Positions 14,651-22,888 of a stretch of 25,762 bases of DNA are shown here, in pieces. Position 1 is the stretch's first letter. Every line of letters begins with the position of its first letter. A program made the position numbers and the translations under genes. Source of the stretch: JBEKVE01 sp049514335 (lineage in GTDB: Bacteria; Actinomycetota; Acidimicrobiia; Acidimicrobiales; UBA8190); the NCBI GenBank assembly GCA_049514335.1, contig JBEKVE010000021.1, positions 1 to 25,762 of the forward strand. Reading direction: 5' to 3'. A model generated the notes under the pieces. The model searched no databases. It was given only the letters and a program-made list of their open reading frames with translations, and was not told the origin of the DNA.

Positions 14651-15330
14651 CCGGGTCCCCGCGGGCGCGGGCGGTGACCGTCGACAGCGTGGCGGCCATC
14701 ATCTGCGCAAGCCCCCTGCCCCACCCGGTACGCGTCGCCGTCGACGGCATCTCCGCCGCCGGCAAGTCGACATTCGCCGCCGAGCTCACCGACGCCCTGG
14801 CGGCGCGGCGCCGCCCCACCGTCCACCTCACCCTGGACGGCTACCACCATCCCCGCGACCACCGCTATCGCCGGGGCCGCCACTCGGCTGTCGGCTACTA
14901 CGACGACGCCTTCGACTTCGCCGCCTTCGCCCGGCACGTCCTCGTGCCGCTCGGACCGGGCGGTGATCGCCGCTACCGGATGCGGGTCCACGACCTGGAG
15001 TCCGACGAGCAGGTCGACGAGCCCGCCCTCGAAGCCCCCGTCGACGCCGTCGTCGTGGTGGACGGCAGCTTCCTCCAGCGCCCTGAGCTCGCGCCCCACT
15101 GGGACTGGCGCATCTTCGTCAACACGAGCCCTGCCGTGGCCCGCGCCCGCGGACTTCGACGCGATGCGGCGGCCCTGGGAGGGCGGCGGAAGGCCGAGAC
15201 GCTCTACGACACTCGCTACCACGCCGCCGCCGACCTCTACCGGCGCGCCGTGAGCCCCGAGGAGCACGCCGACCTCGTCCTCGACAACGACGACCTCGCT
15301 CACCCCGTGCTGGTGGTCCGCCGGCGTTGA
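14647..15330 (+). CDS. Uridine kinase-like P-loop kinase
   Basis: A 227-residue P-loop enzyme of the uridine kinase/phosphoribulokinase-like group. The Walker A is GISAAGKST (residues 34-42), preceded by VAVD. HLTLDGYHHP follows with the catalytic-type Asp, then an Arg/His-rich loop and GYYDDAFDF, and VVVVDGSFL as the Walker B-like strand. This order is as in actinobacterial Udk-like proteins, and the length is usual. The GTG at 14647 overlaps the stop of the Cys-rich protein (GTGA), indicating translational coupling; a second GTG at 14674 is possible. It probably phosphorylates a nucleoside or other small hydroxylated compound. Whether it is a true salvage uridine kinase cannot be decided here. 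Confidence 0.85.
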   Translation: MTGSPRARAVTVDSVAAIICASPLPHPVRVAVDGISAAGKSTFAAELTDALAARRRPTVHLTLDGYHHPRDHRYRRGRHSAVGYYDDAFDFAAFARHVLVPLGPGGDRRYRMRVHDLESDEQVDEPALEAPVDAVVVVDGSFLQRPELAPHWDWRIFVNTSPAVARARGLRRDAAALGGRRKAETLYDTRYHAAADLYRRAVSPEEHADLVLDNDDLAHPVLVVRRR

Positions 15331-15432
15331 CGGCACCCACCGGATCACATCGTCGCATCAGAGCAGCCGCATGCAGGGCATCCCCATCCTGGGCAGCTGC
15401 GTCGAGGTCGGCGGGGCCGCACCCGTGGACCG

Positions 15433-18393
15433 TCAGGACGCCGGCGACGCAGGCGTGTCCGGCTCGGAGCGGTCCAGGACCCCGCTGCCCGAGGTGACGA
15501 CGGTGAGCGACCGGTTCGTGGATCGGGCACCGGTGTCCACCACCACGGTGTCGGTGGCGGCGCGGTAGTACCAACCCTCGGCGCCCGACCCAGGCGAACG
15601 ACGCAGCAGCTCGCGGCCGTCCAGCGTGACACCCGCCGGTGCCGAGAGGTCCTCCATGTCGATCTCGTAGCGGACCGAGGCGGGCGCCCCGGGGTAGTGA
15701 CCGCGCGCCGCACCCACGGTCACTCCGACGCTCGTGGCCCCGCCCGCAGTCCCGGAACCCGTCGTGTCGGTGATGGGCGTCGTGGTGAACTGGCCCTTTT
15801 CGTACCCGAGCCCGGTACCGCTGTCGCCGTAGAGGCTGAAGGCACCTTCCGCCCCGGCGTACACGTGCAGGACCATGGTGTCTCCCCCGTGCGACGACGA
15901 TCCGGTCGACGACGGCTCCTCGGGGATGATCCCGCCCGCCCGCACGAACACCGGCATACGGTCCAGAGGCTCGTCCACGGTGACGGTCGAAGGTCCCGTC
16001 ACGGTGGCGCCCGTGAAGTAGTCGGTCCACCGGCCCGGGGGGACCCACAGCGTGGTCGGCGCCACGGTGCCGGGGGCGGTCACCGGGGCCACCAGCACGT
16101 CGGGGCCGTAGAGGTACTCCCCCGCGTGGGTGTAGGCGGCGGACTGCCCGGGATAGTCGAGGTAGAGCGGACGGGTCATGGGAAGCCCGTCCTGATGGGC
16201 CTGCGCCGCCAGTGTGTAGGTGTACGGGACCAGGGCCTGGCGCAGGCGCAGGAACGAATCGGCGACGGACCGCACCGGTTGCGGAAACTGCCACGGCAGG
16301 CGCTTCTCGTCGTTGGAGTGCAGGCGCATGAGCGGCTCGAACGTCCCGAACTGCACCCAGCGGTCGTAGAGGTCGGCGGGGTCCTGGGTTCCCTGCGGCG
16401 GGGGGCCGAGGTAGCTGCCGATGTCGTCGCTCACGTACGGCTCGCCGATGGTGGCCTCGTCGGGCGTGAGCGCCACCTCCTGGGCGAGGGTGGCCCAGGT
16501 CCCCCAGGCGTCGCCGGTGAAGGCGATGGCGGAGGTGTGGTCCGACCACGGCCCCGCCGCGTAGACGCGTTGGGGATTGCCGTTGGAGGAGCCGATCCGG
16601 GCCAGCACGAATCCCCGCTCGCCCTCGTTCACCATCTGCTGGGCGTACAGGTGCCCGATCCACGCATCGGGCGTGACACCGCGCATCGACACCACCGAGT
16701 TGTCACAGCACCAGTCGAGCCAGAAGAACGACACGCCCTCGGACTGGAGGCTCTGCTGGAGGTCGAAGTTCGACTCCGCCTGCGGGATCGAGCTCCAGTC
16801 CCAGATCCGGCAGATGCCGGCCGTGCACGCCGACTTGGCGAGCGTCCCCCCCGCCACGCTCTGAGCCGTGGTGATGTCGGGGTCGTCGAGGGCGATGCTC
16901 GAGTGGATGTTCAACGTGACGTCGATGCCGTGCCCGTGCGCCCAGCGCAAGAAGGCGGACGGGTCCGGGAAAAGCGACGACGCCCACTCCCACCCGTCCC
17001 AATCGCTCGGCGCCTTCCAGTCGGTGTCGAGCGACAGGGTGTCGAGCGGGACCCCTTCCCGCTCGAAGGCGGGGTACAGGGTGTCCTCGATGAAGCGCGC
17101 CGAGTAGGGCGTGTAGTCGGAGTACCACACCCCGAAGACGTTGCGGGGAAGGAGCGGGGCGGCGCCGGTCAACCGGGCGAGGCTCCGCAGCGCGCCCGAG
17201 AAGTCGTGGCCGTAGACGAAGAGGTAGCCGTCCTCCACGTCGCCTCGCTGCGGGCGGGGCTCGATCCACCCCTGGCTGTTCCACACCGCGCTCTGGGTGT
17301 CATCCAGAAGGCGCCAGCCGGCCTGGTCGAGCAGGCCGTCTGTGTGCAGCGGCTCGAAGGTGTCGGCGCACGTGGCTCCGCCGGTACCCGGCGCGCACGT
17401 GGGGAGCGAGCCGTAGGTGAAGGTGTCGAAGCCACGCACCCACCCACCGAGAGGACCCGTCTCGACCGGCGCAGGTGCGGGACCCGGGGCGGGACCCACC
17501 GACAGGGTGTCGAGCGCCGCGTCGCACCCCGCCGCCCGGTCGCAGCGCAACTCGACGGTGTTCGTCCCGGCTCGCAGCGGCGCGGTGGTGGTGAAGGTGG
17601 CCCACGGCGCGGCGCCGGGGGTCGGCGGCGTGGCCATGACGGTGCGGGGGCGGCCGTCGACCACGAGGTCCAACCCCTGGGGGGGCGACGTCGACGTGCC
17701 ACCTCCCGGCGCCGCATAGCGGACGGCGAGCACCGCCGCTGCGGCGGGGGCACCGAGCACGGTCCACGTGGCCGCCGCCCCGTGCGGGAGTGGTCCCACG
17801 TACCCGGCGTCGCTCTGGTAGCCGCTGATCGTCCACCTGAGCTGCGCCCCGCCCGACAGCGCGGCCGCACCGGCCTGGCAGCTCTGGTCGAAGGGGCACT
17901 CCCAGTCCCACGTGGGACGAACCGTGGTCTGGCGCCCGGCGACGTCGTAGCGGATCGAGGTGTCGGCGGGGGTGAACGGTCCCGACCCCACGCGGTACCG
18001 CAGCGTCGCGTCGGCGGTGCGCAGCGTGAGCCATCCCCCCGACACGCGGGACCGGTACGCCGGAACGGGCATGCGCCGATCGACGGCGTTGACCGTGGGG
18101 CTGTTCTCGAACGTCCCCGAAGGCGAGTACTCGAGGCGCAGCAGGCTCGGGCTCAGGACCTCGATGCGGGCGTCACCCATCCGGACCACGGCGGACTGGT
18201 GCGCCGTCCCCGCCGCCATGTCCACGGGCGTGGCGAGGTCGACCGGCGACGTGTCGCCCCCGGGTCGTCCGAAGGGGTCGGACAGCACGAGAGCCAGCAC
18301 CGCCACGACGACGACGGCCAATGCGACGAGGACGACCGTGGTGGCCCTGCCCGAGATGCCACCACGGACGCCACCCTGCGGTGCCGTGCCCAC
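15433..18393 (-). CDS. Membrane-anchored GH31-family glycosidase with inserted CBM-like module
   Basis: A 986-residue extracellular alpha-glycosidase. Residues 18-37 form a signal-anchor helix. Residues about 65-200 are the N-terminal beta-sandwich. About 205-305 look like an inserted carbohydrate-binding module of the CBM6/35 kind (VLAVRYAAPGG, LDLVVDGRPR, LRAGTNTVELR, DTLSVG). The sandwich then resumes, and the TIM barrel starts near 412 (LLPRNVFGVWYSDYTPY). LDTDW (455-459) marks an early barrel strand, Asp560 in FFWLDWCCD is the likely nucleophile, and Asp628 in FTGDAWGTW the likely acid/base; SDDIGSYLG follows. C-terminal beta domains complete it. Family members cleave alpha-linked glucose, xylose or sulfoquinovose; which applies is open. 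GTG 18393 is chosen because it gives a normal anchor and has TAGCGT 7 nt upstream; ATG 18462 is an alternative. Confidence 0.9.
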   Translation of the reverse strand: MGTAPQGGVRGGISGRATTVVLVALAVVVVAVLALVLSDPFGRPGGDTSPVDLATPVDMAAGTAHQSAVVRMGDARIEVLSPSLLRLEYSPSGTFENSPTVNAVDRRMPVPAYRSRVSGGWLTLRTADATLRYRVGSGPFTPADTSIRYDVAGRQTTVRPTWDWECPFDQSCQAGAAALSGGAQLRWTISGYQSDAGYVGPLPHGAAATWTVLGAPAAAAVLAVRYAAPGGGTSTSPPQGLDLVVDGRPRTVMATPPTPGAAPWATFTTTAPLRAGTNTVELRCDRAAGCDAALDTLSVGPAPGPAPAPVETGPLGGWVRGFDTFTYGSLPTCAPGTGGATCADTFEPLHTDGLLDQAGWRLLDDTQSAVWNSQGWIEPRPQRGDVEDGYLFVYGHDFSGALRSLARLTGAAPLLPRNVFGVWYSDYTPYSARFIEDTLYPAFEREGVPLDTLSLDTDWKAPSDWDGWEWASSLFPDPSAFLRWAHGHGIDVTLNIHSSIALDDPDITTAQSVAGGTLAKSACTAGICRIWDWSSIPQAESNFDLQQSLQSEGVSFFWLDWCCDNSVVSMRGVTPDAWIGHLYAQQMVNEGERGFVLARIGSSNGNPQRVYAAGPWSDHTSAIAFTGDAWGTWATLAQEVALTPDEATIGEPYVSDDIGSYLGPPPQGTQDPADLYDRWVQFGTFEPLMRLHSNDEKRLPWQFPQPVRSVADSFLRLRQALVPYTYTLAAQAHQDGLPMTRPLYLDYPGQSAAYTHAGEYLYGPDVLVAPVTAPGTVAPTTLWVPPGRWTDYFTGATVTGPSTVTVDEPLDRMPVFVRAGGIIPEEPSSTGSSSHGGDTMVLHVYAGAEGAFSLYGDSGTGLGYEKGQFTTTPITDTTGSGTAGGATSVGVTVGAARGHYPGAPASVRYEIDMEDLSAPAGVTLDGRELLRRSPGSGAEGWYYRAATDTVVVDTGARSTNRSLTVVTSGSGVLDRSEPDTPASPAS

Positions 18394-18400
18394 GGCCCGC

Positions 18401-18406
18401 ACGCTA
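18401..18406 (-). promoter_or_regulatory. Candidate -10 (TAGCGT) for the GH31 gene
   Basis: TAGCGT on the minus strand lies 7 nt before the GTG at 18393, within the short gap after the acyl-CoA ligase gene. It would let the glycosidase be transcribed independently of the fatty-acid genes. Confidence 0.35.
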
Positions 18407-18481
18407 CCGGCACGGTCCGACGGCCACAGGGACCGGCGTCGGGTGGCGTGGACCGCCGGCATGCGTCTTGGAGATTGTCGC

Positions 18482-20284
18482 CTACAGGTCCCAGGAGGTG
18501 CTGCGGCCGTTGGCGACCAGGGCCAGGCGCACCCAGTCCTCGTCCTCGGCGGTGAAGGTGCGATAGGAGCTGTCGCCGCGTCCACGCGTCCACACCCGGT
18601 CGGCACCGACGCGGTCAGACCGGAATTTCTCGTGGACGAGCGTGCGGGTCAGGACCTTGTTGGTGGGCGTGGTGGGCAGCGCGTCGCACAGGCGGAGATA
18701 GCGCGGCCGCCACTTGGGGCTCAGGTCGGTCTGGGCGTCGAGCCACGAGGCGAACGCCGTGGCGTCGAAGCTCGAGCCCTCGCGCAGCACCACGGCCACC
18801 ATGACCTGATCGCCGGCATCGACGTCGGGCACACCGTAGGCAGACGCCATCACCACGTCAGGATGACGCGACACGATGGCCTCGACGGGGGCGGCCGGAA
18901 AGTTCTCGCCGTCGACGCGCAGCCAGTCGGAGGTCCGCCCGGCGAAGTACACCCATCCGTCCTCGTCCACGTACCCGAGATCCCCGCTCCAGTACCACCC
19001 GTTGCGTGTCGTGCGCCGCATGGCTTCGTCGTTTCGGTAGTAGCCCTCGAACGGCCCCACGCCCGCGGTGTTGACGATCTCACCCACGCACGACTCGGCG
19101 TTCAAAAGGCGGCTGTCCTCGCCGAACCGGGCCCGTGGCGCCTCTACGCCCTCGGCGTCGACGACCATGACACCCCGGCGCAGGCGGCCCACCGATCCCC
19201 GGGGCGGACCGCCGCTCCGATCGAGCGCGATCGCCCCCTCGGTGGAGCCGAACACGTCGATGATCTCGATGCCGAAGCGCCGGGCGGCGGCCTCCACGAC
19301 GTGTGGTGACCCCTCGTTGCCGAAGGCGATGCGCAGCGTGGTGTCGGCGTCGTCCGCCTGCTCTGGCGTGGCGACAAGGTACGCAAGCAGCTTCCCGGTG
19401 TAGTTGAACCACGTGGCGCCGTACCGGCGGACGTCGGGCAGGAACCTCGTGGCGCTGAAGCGCCGGGCGAGCGACAACGATGCCCCGACGACGAGGGCCG
19501 GCGCCAGGCCGGCCATGAGCGAGTTGGCGTGGTACAGGGGCATGGCGGCATAGCCGGTGTCGTCAGGGCCGATACCGAGCATCGTCGCCATCCGGCTGCC
19601 GGTGGACAGCAGGCGTCGCTGCGAGCAGCACACCGCCTTGGGCGCAGACGAGGTGCCCGAGGTGAACAGCAGGGCCCACAACGCATCGGCATCGACATCC
19701 ACGAGGAGCGACGGGTGCGCCACGAACCCACTCGCCCGGTCGCCCGCACCGAGCGCCCCGAGGGCGTCTCCGAGCGACTCGCCCATGCTCCGGGGTGGGT
19801 CATCGGCGTCACAGAAGCGCTCCGACACGAGGAGGCCCGCCGGCAGGTCCTGTGGGCCGAGGGCGGAGCCGAGCAGTGCCTCGTGACGCGGCTCGGTGAT
19901 GAGCAGCTGCACGTCGGTGTGCGACACGTCGCGGGCGAGGTGGTCACCGCGCCGGGTGTGGTTGAGCCCGACGACCACCGCACCGAGGAGTCCCGCCCCA
20001 CACAGGGCGAACACGTAGTCAGGTGTGTTGTCGAGGAGGATGCCGACGTGGCGGGGGCGCTGCTCCGAGAGCCGGGTGCGGAACAGCGCCGCGAAACGCT
20101 GCGCCTCCGACAGCACCTCGGCGTGCGTCCACGACCGGTCGCCGAACCACAGCGCAGGGCGCGTGGCCCGATCGGGGTCGGTGCCGTTGCGCTCGATGAG
20201 GGCAGCGACGTTCCGGGCCGGGAGCTCGACCTCTGGCAGTGCCGGGGCGAAGCCGGCGCGGCGCGGCGGCTCGTCGGGGCTCAC
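18482..20284 (-). CDS. Acyl-CoA synthetase, FadD17-like
   Basis: A 600-residue member of the ANL (AMP-forming acyl-CoA ligase) superfamily. The P-loop-like motif LLFTSGTSSAPK occupies residues 205-216, and the adenine-binding motif FGSTEG 345-350. The hinge region YWSGDLGYVDEDGWVYFAGR spans 431-450 and the catalytic Lys is 543 in PTNKVLTR, so the enzyme looks intact. NHTRRGDHLARD (108-119) and AFGNEGS (320-326) resemble mycobacterial FadD17, an acyl-CoA ligase of the sterol-catabolism regulon; this is recalled, not searched. It activates a fatty or steroid-derived acid to its CoA thioester using ATP. The GTG start lies 18 bp after the thiolase stop, so the two form an operon. Confidence 0.9.
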   Translation of the reverse strand: MSPDEPPRRAGFAPALPEVELPARNVAALIERNGTDPDRATRPALWFGDRSWTHAEVLSEAQRFAALFRTRLSEQRPRHVGILLDNTPDYVFALCGAGLLGAVVVGLNHTRRGDHLARDVSHTDVQLLITEPRHEALLGSALGPQDLPAGLLVSERFCDADDPPRSMGESLGDALGALGAGDRASGFVAHPSLLVDVDADALWALLFTSGTSSAPKAVCCSQRRLLSTGSRMATMLGIGPDDTGYAAMPLYHANSLMAGLAPALVVGASLSLARRFSATRFLPDVRRYGATWFNYTGKLLAYLVATPEQADDADTTLRIAFGNEGSPHVVEAAARRFGIEIIDVFGSTEGAIALDRSGGPPRGSVGRLRRGVMVVDAEGVEAPRARFGEDSRLLNAESCVGEIVNTAGVGPFEGYYRNDEAMRRTTRNGWYWSGDLGYVDEDGWVYFAGRTSDWLRVDGENFPAAPVEAIVSRHPDVVMASAYGVPDVDAGDQVMVAVVLREGSSFDATAFASWLDAQTDLSPKWRPRYLRLCDALPTTPTNKVLTRTLVHEKFRSDRVGADRVWTRGRGDSSYRTFTAEDEDWVRLALVANGRSTSWDL

Positions 20285-20302
20285 AGAAGCGCCCGGGCCC
20301 GC

Positions 20303-21463
20303 TCAGATCCGCTCGAGGATCGTGCCGGTGGCGAGACCGCCCCCGCAGCACATCGACACGAGCGCCAGGTTGGCATCGCGACGCTCGAGCTCGTGCAGGG
20401 CGGTGGTGATGAGCCGGCTCCCGGTGGCGCCCACGGGGTGACCGAGGGCGATCGCCCCCCCGTTCACGTTGACCTTGTCCCAGTCGACGTCGTGGGCCTT
20501 CTGCCACGAGCACACCACCGAGGCGAACGCCTCGTTCACCTCGAAGATGTCGATGTCGGCCACGGACATGCCCGCCTTGGCCAGGACCTTGGCGGTGGCG
20601 GCGATGGGGCCGTCGAGCTGGAGGGCGGGGTCTGAGCCCACCAGCGTGTGCGCCACCATGCGGGCCCGGGGCCGCAGTCCCGCCGACGTGGCCCTGTCCT
20701 GCGACATCCACAGCACCGCGGCGGCGCCGTCGGAGATCTGCGACGAGGTCCCGGCGGTGTGGATGCCCTCGCCCAGCACGGGCTTGAGGCCTGCCAACCC
20801 CGAGGCCGTGGTGTCACGCAGGCCCTGGTCCCGATGCACGACCTGGCGGTCACCGGTCGCCCCGTCGGGGCCCATGACCGGCGCGTCGACGGCGAAGACC
20901 TCGCGCTCGAAGCGGCCCTCCTCCCATGCCCGCGCCGCCTTGTGCTGTGACGCCAGTCCGAGGGCGTCGGCGTCGGCACGGGTCACGCCGTACTTCTCGG
21001 CGATGCGCTCAGCCGAATGGAACTGGTCGGGCGTGTCCCACGGGAACCCGGGGGGGATGGGACGGCCGGGGGCGCCCACCACGTTGGCCCCCAGACCCAC
21101 CCGGCTCATGGCCTCCACACCGCACGCCACGGCCACGTCCACCGCACCCGAGGAGACGAGACCGGCCACGATGTGGTTGGCCTGCTGCGACGAGCCGCAC
21201 TGGCAGTCGATGGTGGTGGCGGCGACCTCGAAGGGCAGGCCCTGGCTCAGCCACGCCGTGCGCGTGATGTTGAACGACTGCTCCCCGGCCTGGGTGACAC
21301 AGCCCCCGAAGATCTGCTCGACCTCCGCCGGGTCGATCCCCGACCGCTTGATCAGCTCGACCTGGGTGGCCCCGAGCAATTCGGCGGGGTGCACCCCCGA
21401 CAGCGCCCCGTTGCGCTTGCCGATCGGGGTCCGGACCGCCTCGACGATGACCGGCTGTGACAT
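20303..21463 (-). CDS. Thiolase (acetyl-CoA acyltransferase), FadA5/FadA6-like
   Basis: A 386-residue thiolase of normal length that cleaves 3-ketoacyl-CoA to acetyl- or propionyl-CoA. The nucleophilic Cys89 lies in DCQCGSSQQA, a variant typical of the FadA5/FadA6-like group that has Gln-Cys-Gly-Ser rather than Cys-Ala-Ser-Gly. The other hallmarks are VNEAFA, NGGAIALGHPVGATGSR with the catalytic His, and CCGGGLATG at the C-terminus with the second catalytic Cys. The ATG at 21463 has AAGGGA 7 nt upstream, so the much longer open frame beyond it is not used. It heads a probable operon with the FadD17-like ligase. A role in degrading branched or sterol side chains is inferred from both genes and from the divergent Rieske oxygenase/racemase pair. 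Confidence 0.95.
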   Translation of the reverse strand: MSQPVIVEAVRTPIGKRNGALSGVHPAELLGATQVELIKRSGIDPAEVEQIFGGCVTQAGEQSFNITRTAWLSQGLPFEVAATTIDCQCGSSQQANHIVAGLVSSGAVDVAVACGVEAMSRVGLGANVVGAPGRPIPPGFPWDTPDQFHSAERIAEKYGVTRADADALGLASQHKAARAWEEGRFEREVFAVDAPVMGPDGATGDRQVVHRDQGLRDTTASGLAGLKPVLGEGIHTAGTSSQISDGAAAVLWMSQDRATSAGLRPRARMVAHTLVGSDPALQLDGPIAATAKVLAKAGMSVADIDIFEVNEAFASVVCSWQKAHDVDWDKVNVNGGAIALGHPVGATGSRLITTALHELERRDANLALVSMCCGGGLATGTILERI

Positions 21464-21500
21464 GTTCGTTCCCTTCGTCGCGCCCGTGGAGAGCCTGGCG

Positions 21501-21506
21501 AGTATA
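21501..21506 (-). promoter_or_regulatory. Candidate -10 (TATACT) for the thiolase operon
   Basis: On the minus strand TATACT, one base from the consensus, lies about 37 nt before the ATG at 21463. No good -35 is seen, so an activator or an alternative sigma factor may be needed. The same 117-bp divergent interval holds TAGCAT (21548-21553), a possible -10 for the Rieske gene. Confidence 0.4.
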
Positions 21507-21580
21507 GGTTCCGGCGTCCTCACCCGCCCCCGGCGCGCACCGGTCGATAGCATTGGTGTCCTGCTCCGCCGCGCCCGCCG

Positions 21581-22888
21581 ATGACCGATACCGACCTCGA
21601 CTCCGTGCTGGTTGGCGAGGACGACGTCATCCCCCGTGCCCGCTACACGAGCCCCCGATTCGCCTCGCTCGAGTTCGAGCGGCTGTGGGCGCGGGTGTGG
21701 CAGGTGGCGTGCCGCGAAGAAGAGGTCGCCGAGGTGGGCGATTACGCCGAGTACCGCATCGGCGAGCAGTCGATCCTCGTGGTCCGATCGGCGCCCGATG
21801 CCGTCGGCGCCTACTACAACACGTGTCTGCACCGTGGGACGCGGCTGGCGGAGGGCAGCGGCCAATTCGACGACGGCTGCATCAGGTGCCGCTACCACGC
21901 CTGGTGCTACGACCTCGAGGGCAAGGTGGTCGAGGTCGTGGACCGCGAGGAGTTCGCCCCCATGCCCGAGGGCGTGCGCCTGGGCCAGGTGCGCACCGAG
22001 CGCTGGGGCGGATTCGTGTGGGTGACCCTCGACCCTGCCGCGCCACCGCTGCTCCAGTACCTCGACCCCCTGCCCGCCCTGTTGGCCCCGTACCACCTCG
22101 ACCAGATGCGCCTCCGGTCATCGCTGTCGACCATCCTCCCCGCCAACTGGAAGGTGGTCGTCGACGCCTTCAACGAGGGGTACCACGTGCAGGGCACGCA
22201 CCCGCAGCTGCTGGCGTGGACAGACGACGTCAACCTGGCGTACGAGCCGCTCGGCATACACGCCCACTACGGCCGGCTCCCGAGTGCCCGTCGGACACTG
22301 CGGCCCAGTCCGCGGCTCGGCCTGGTCGAAGGCGAGTACGACGAGGGCGAGATCCTGGCCCGGTTCGTCGAGGGCCTGGGAGGGCTGTTCTACGACGACG
22401 AGCGCGTCCTCGTCGAGCAGATCCGCGCCGAGCCCGACGGGCGGGGGTCGCTCCTGGAGCGATACCAGCGGGGACGGCGCCAGTTGCTCGAGAGGCGCCA
22501 CGTCCCCGTCGAGGCGTTCACCGACGACCAGCTGACGAGCGCGGACGACGTGTACTTCTTCCCCAACATGGTGGGGCCGATCTATCCGGGGACGGCCGTC
22601 ATCTTCCGGGTCCGGCCCAACGGGCTCGACCCCGACAGCGCCGTGAAGGACACGTGGATCCTGGAATGGCCCCGGCCCGATGCGGTACCCCGGAAGGCCC
22701 GGCGGCGGTTCTACGCCGATTGGACCGAGCGCGACTGGGGCCTCATCACCAACCAGGACTACGCCAACATGGAGCACGTCCAGGTGGGGTTGAAGCAACG
22801 CGGCCCCGGGCTGCGCCTCAACGGGCGCCAGGAGGCCAACATCCTGCACATGCACCGGGTGATCGATCGCTACCTGACCGGTTCGTGA
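21581..22888 (+). CDS. Rieske non-heme iron oxygenase, alpha subunit
   Basis: A 435-residue ring-hydroxylating oxygenase alpha subunit. The Rieske [2Fe-2S] ligands are Cys82 and His84 (CLHRG) and Cys103 and His106 (CRYH). The mononuclear iron site is His202 and His207 (NEGYHVQGTH), with Asp393 in NQDYAN as the probable carboxylate, and the bridging Asp is likely Asp195 (VVDAFNEG). The catalytic apparatus is complete. No beta subunit, ferredoxin or reductase gene is nearby, so electrons must come from elsewhere. No good ribosome binding site precedes the ATG. The last bases overlap a GTG that opens the broken racemase gene. The substrate may be an aromatic or steroid ring, as for KshA-type enzymes; this is an inference from context. 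Confidence 0.93.
   Translation: MTDTDLDSVLVGEDDVIPRARYTSPRFASLEFERLWARVWQVACREEEVAEVGDYAEYRIGEQSILVVRSAPDAVGAYYNTCLHRGTRLAEGSGQFDDGCIRCRYHAWCYDLEGKVVEVVDREEFAPMPEGVRLGQVRTERWGGFVWVTLDPAAPPLLQYLDPLPALLAPYHLDQMRLRSSLSTILPANWKVVVDAFNEGYHVQGTHPQLLAWTDDVNLAYEPLGIHAHYGRLPSARRTLRPSPRLGLVEGEYDEGEILARFVEGLGGLFYDDERVLVEQIRAEPDGRGSLLERYQRGRRQLLERRHVPVEAFTDDQLTSADDVYFFPNMVGPIYPGTAVIFRVRPNGLDPDSAVKDTWILEWPRPDAVPRKARRRFYADWTERDWGLITNQDYANMEHVQVGLKQRGPGLRLNGRQEANILHMHRVIDRYLTGS

Noticed and set aside
15360..15432. In-frame continuation after the GH31 stop (ending PRMGMPCMRLL)
   Set aside because: About 25 codons follow the TGA in the same frame. I saw no readthrough signal and no family support, so I treat it as chance.
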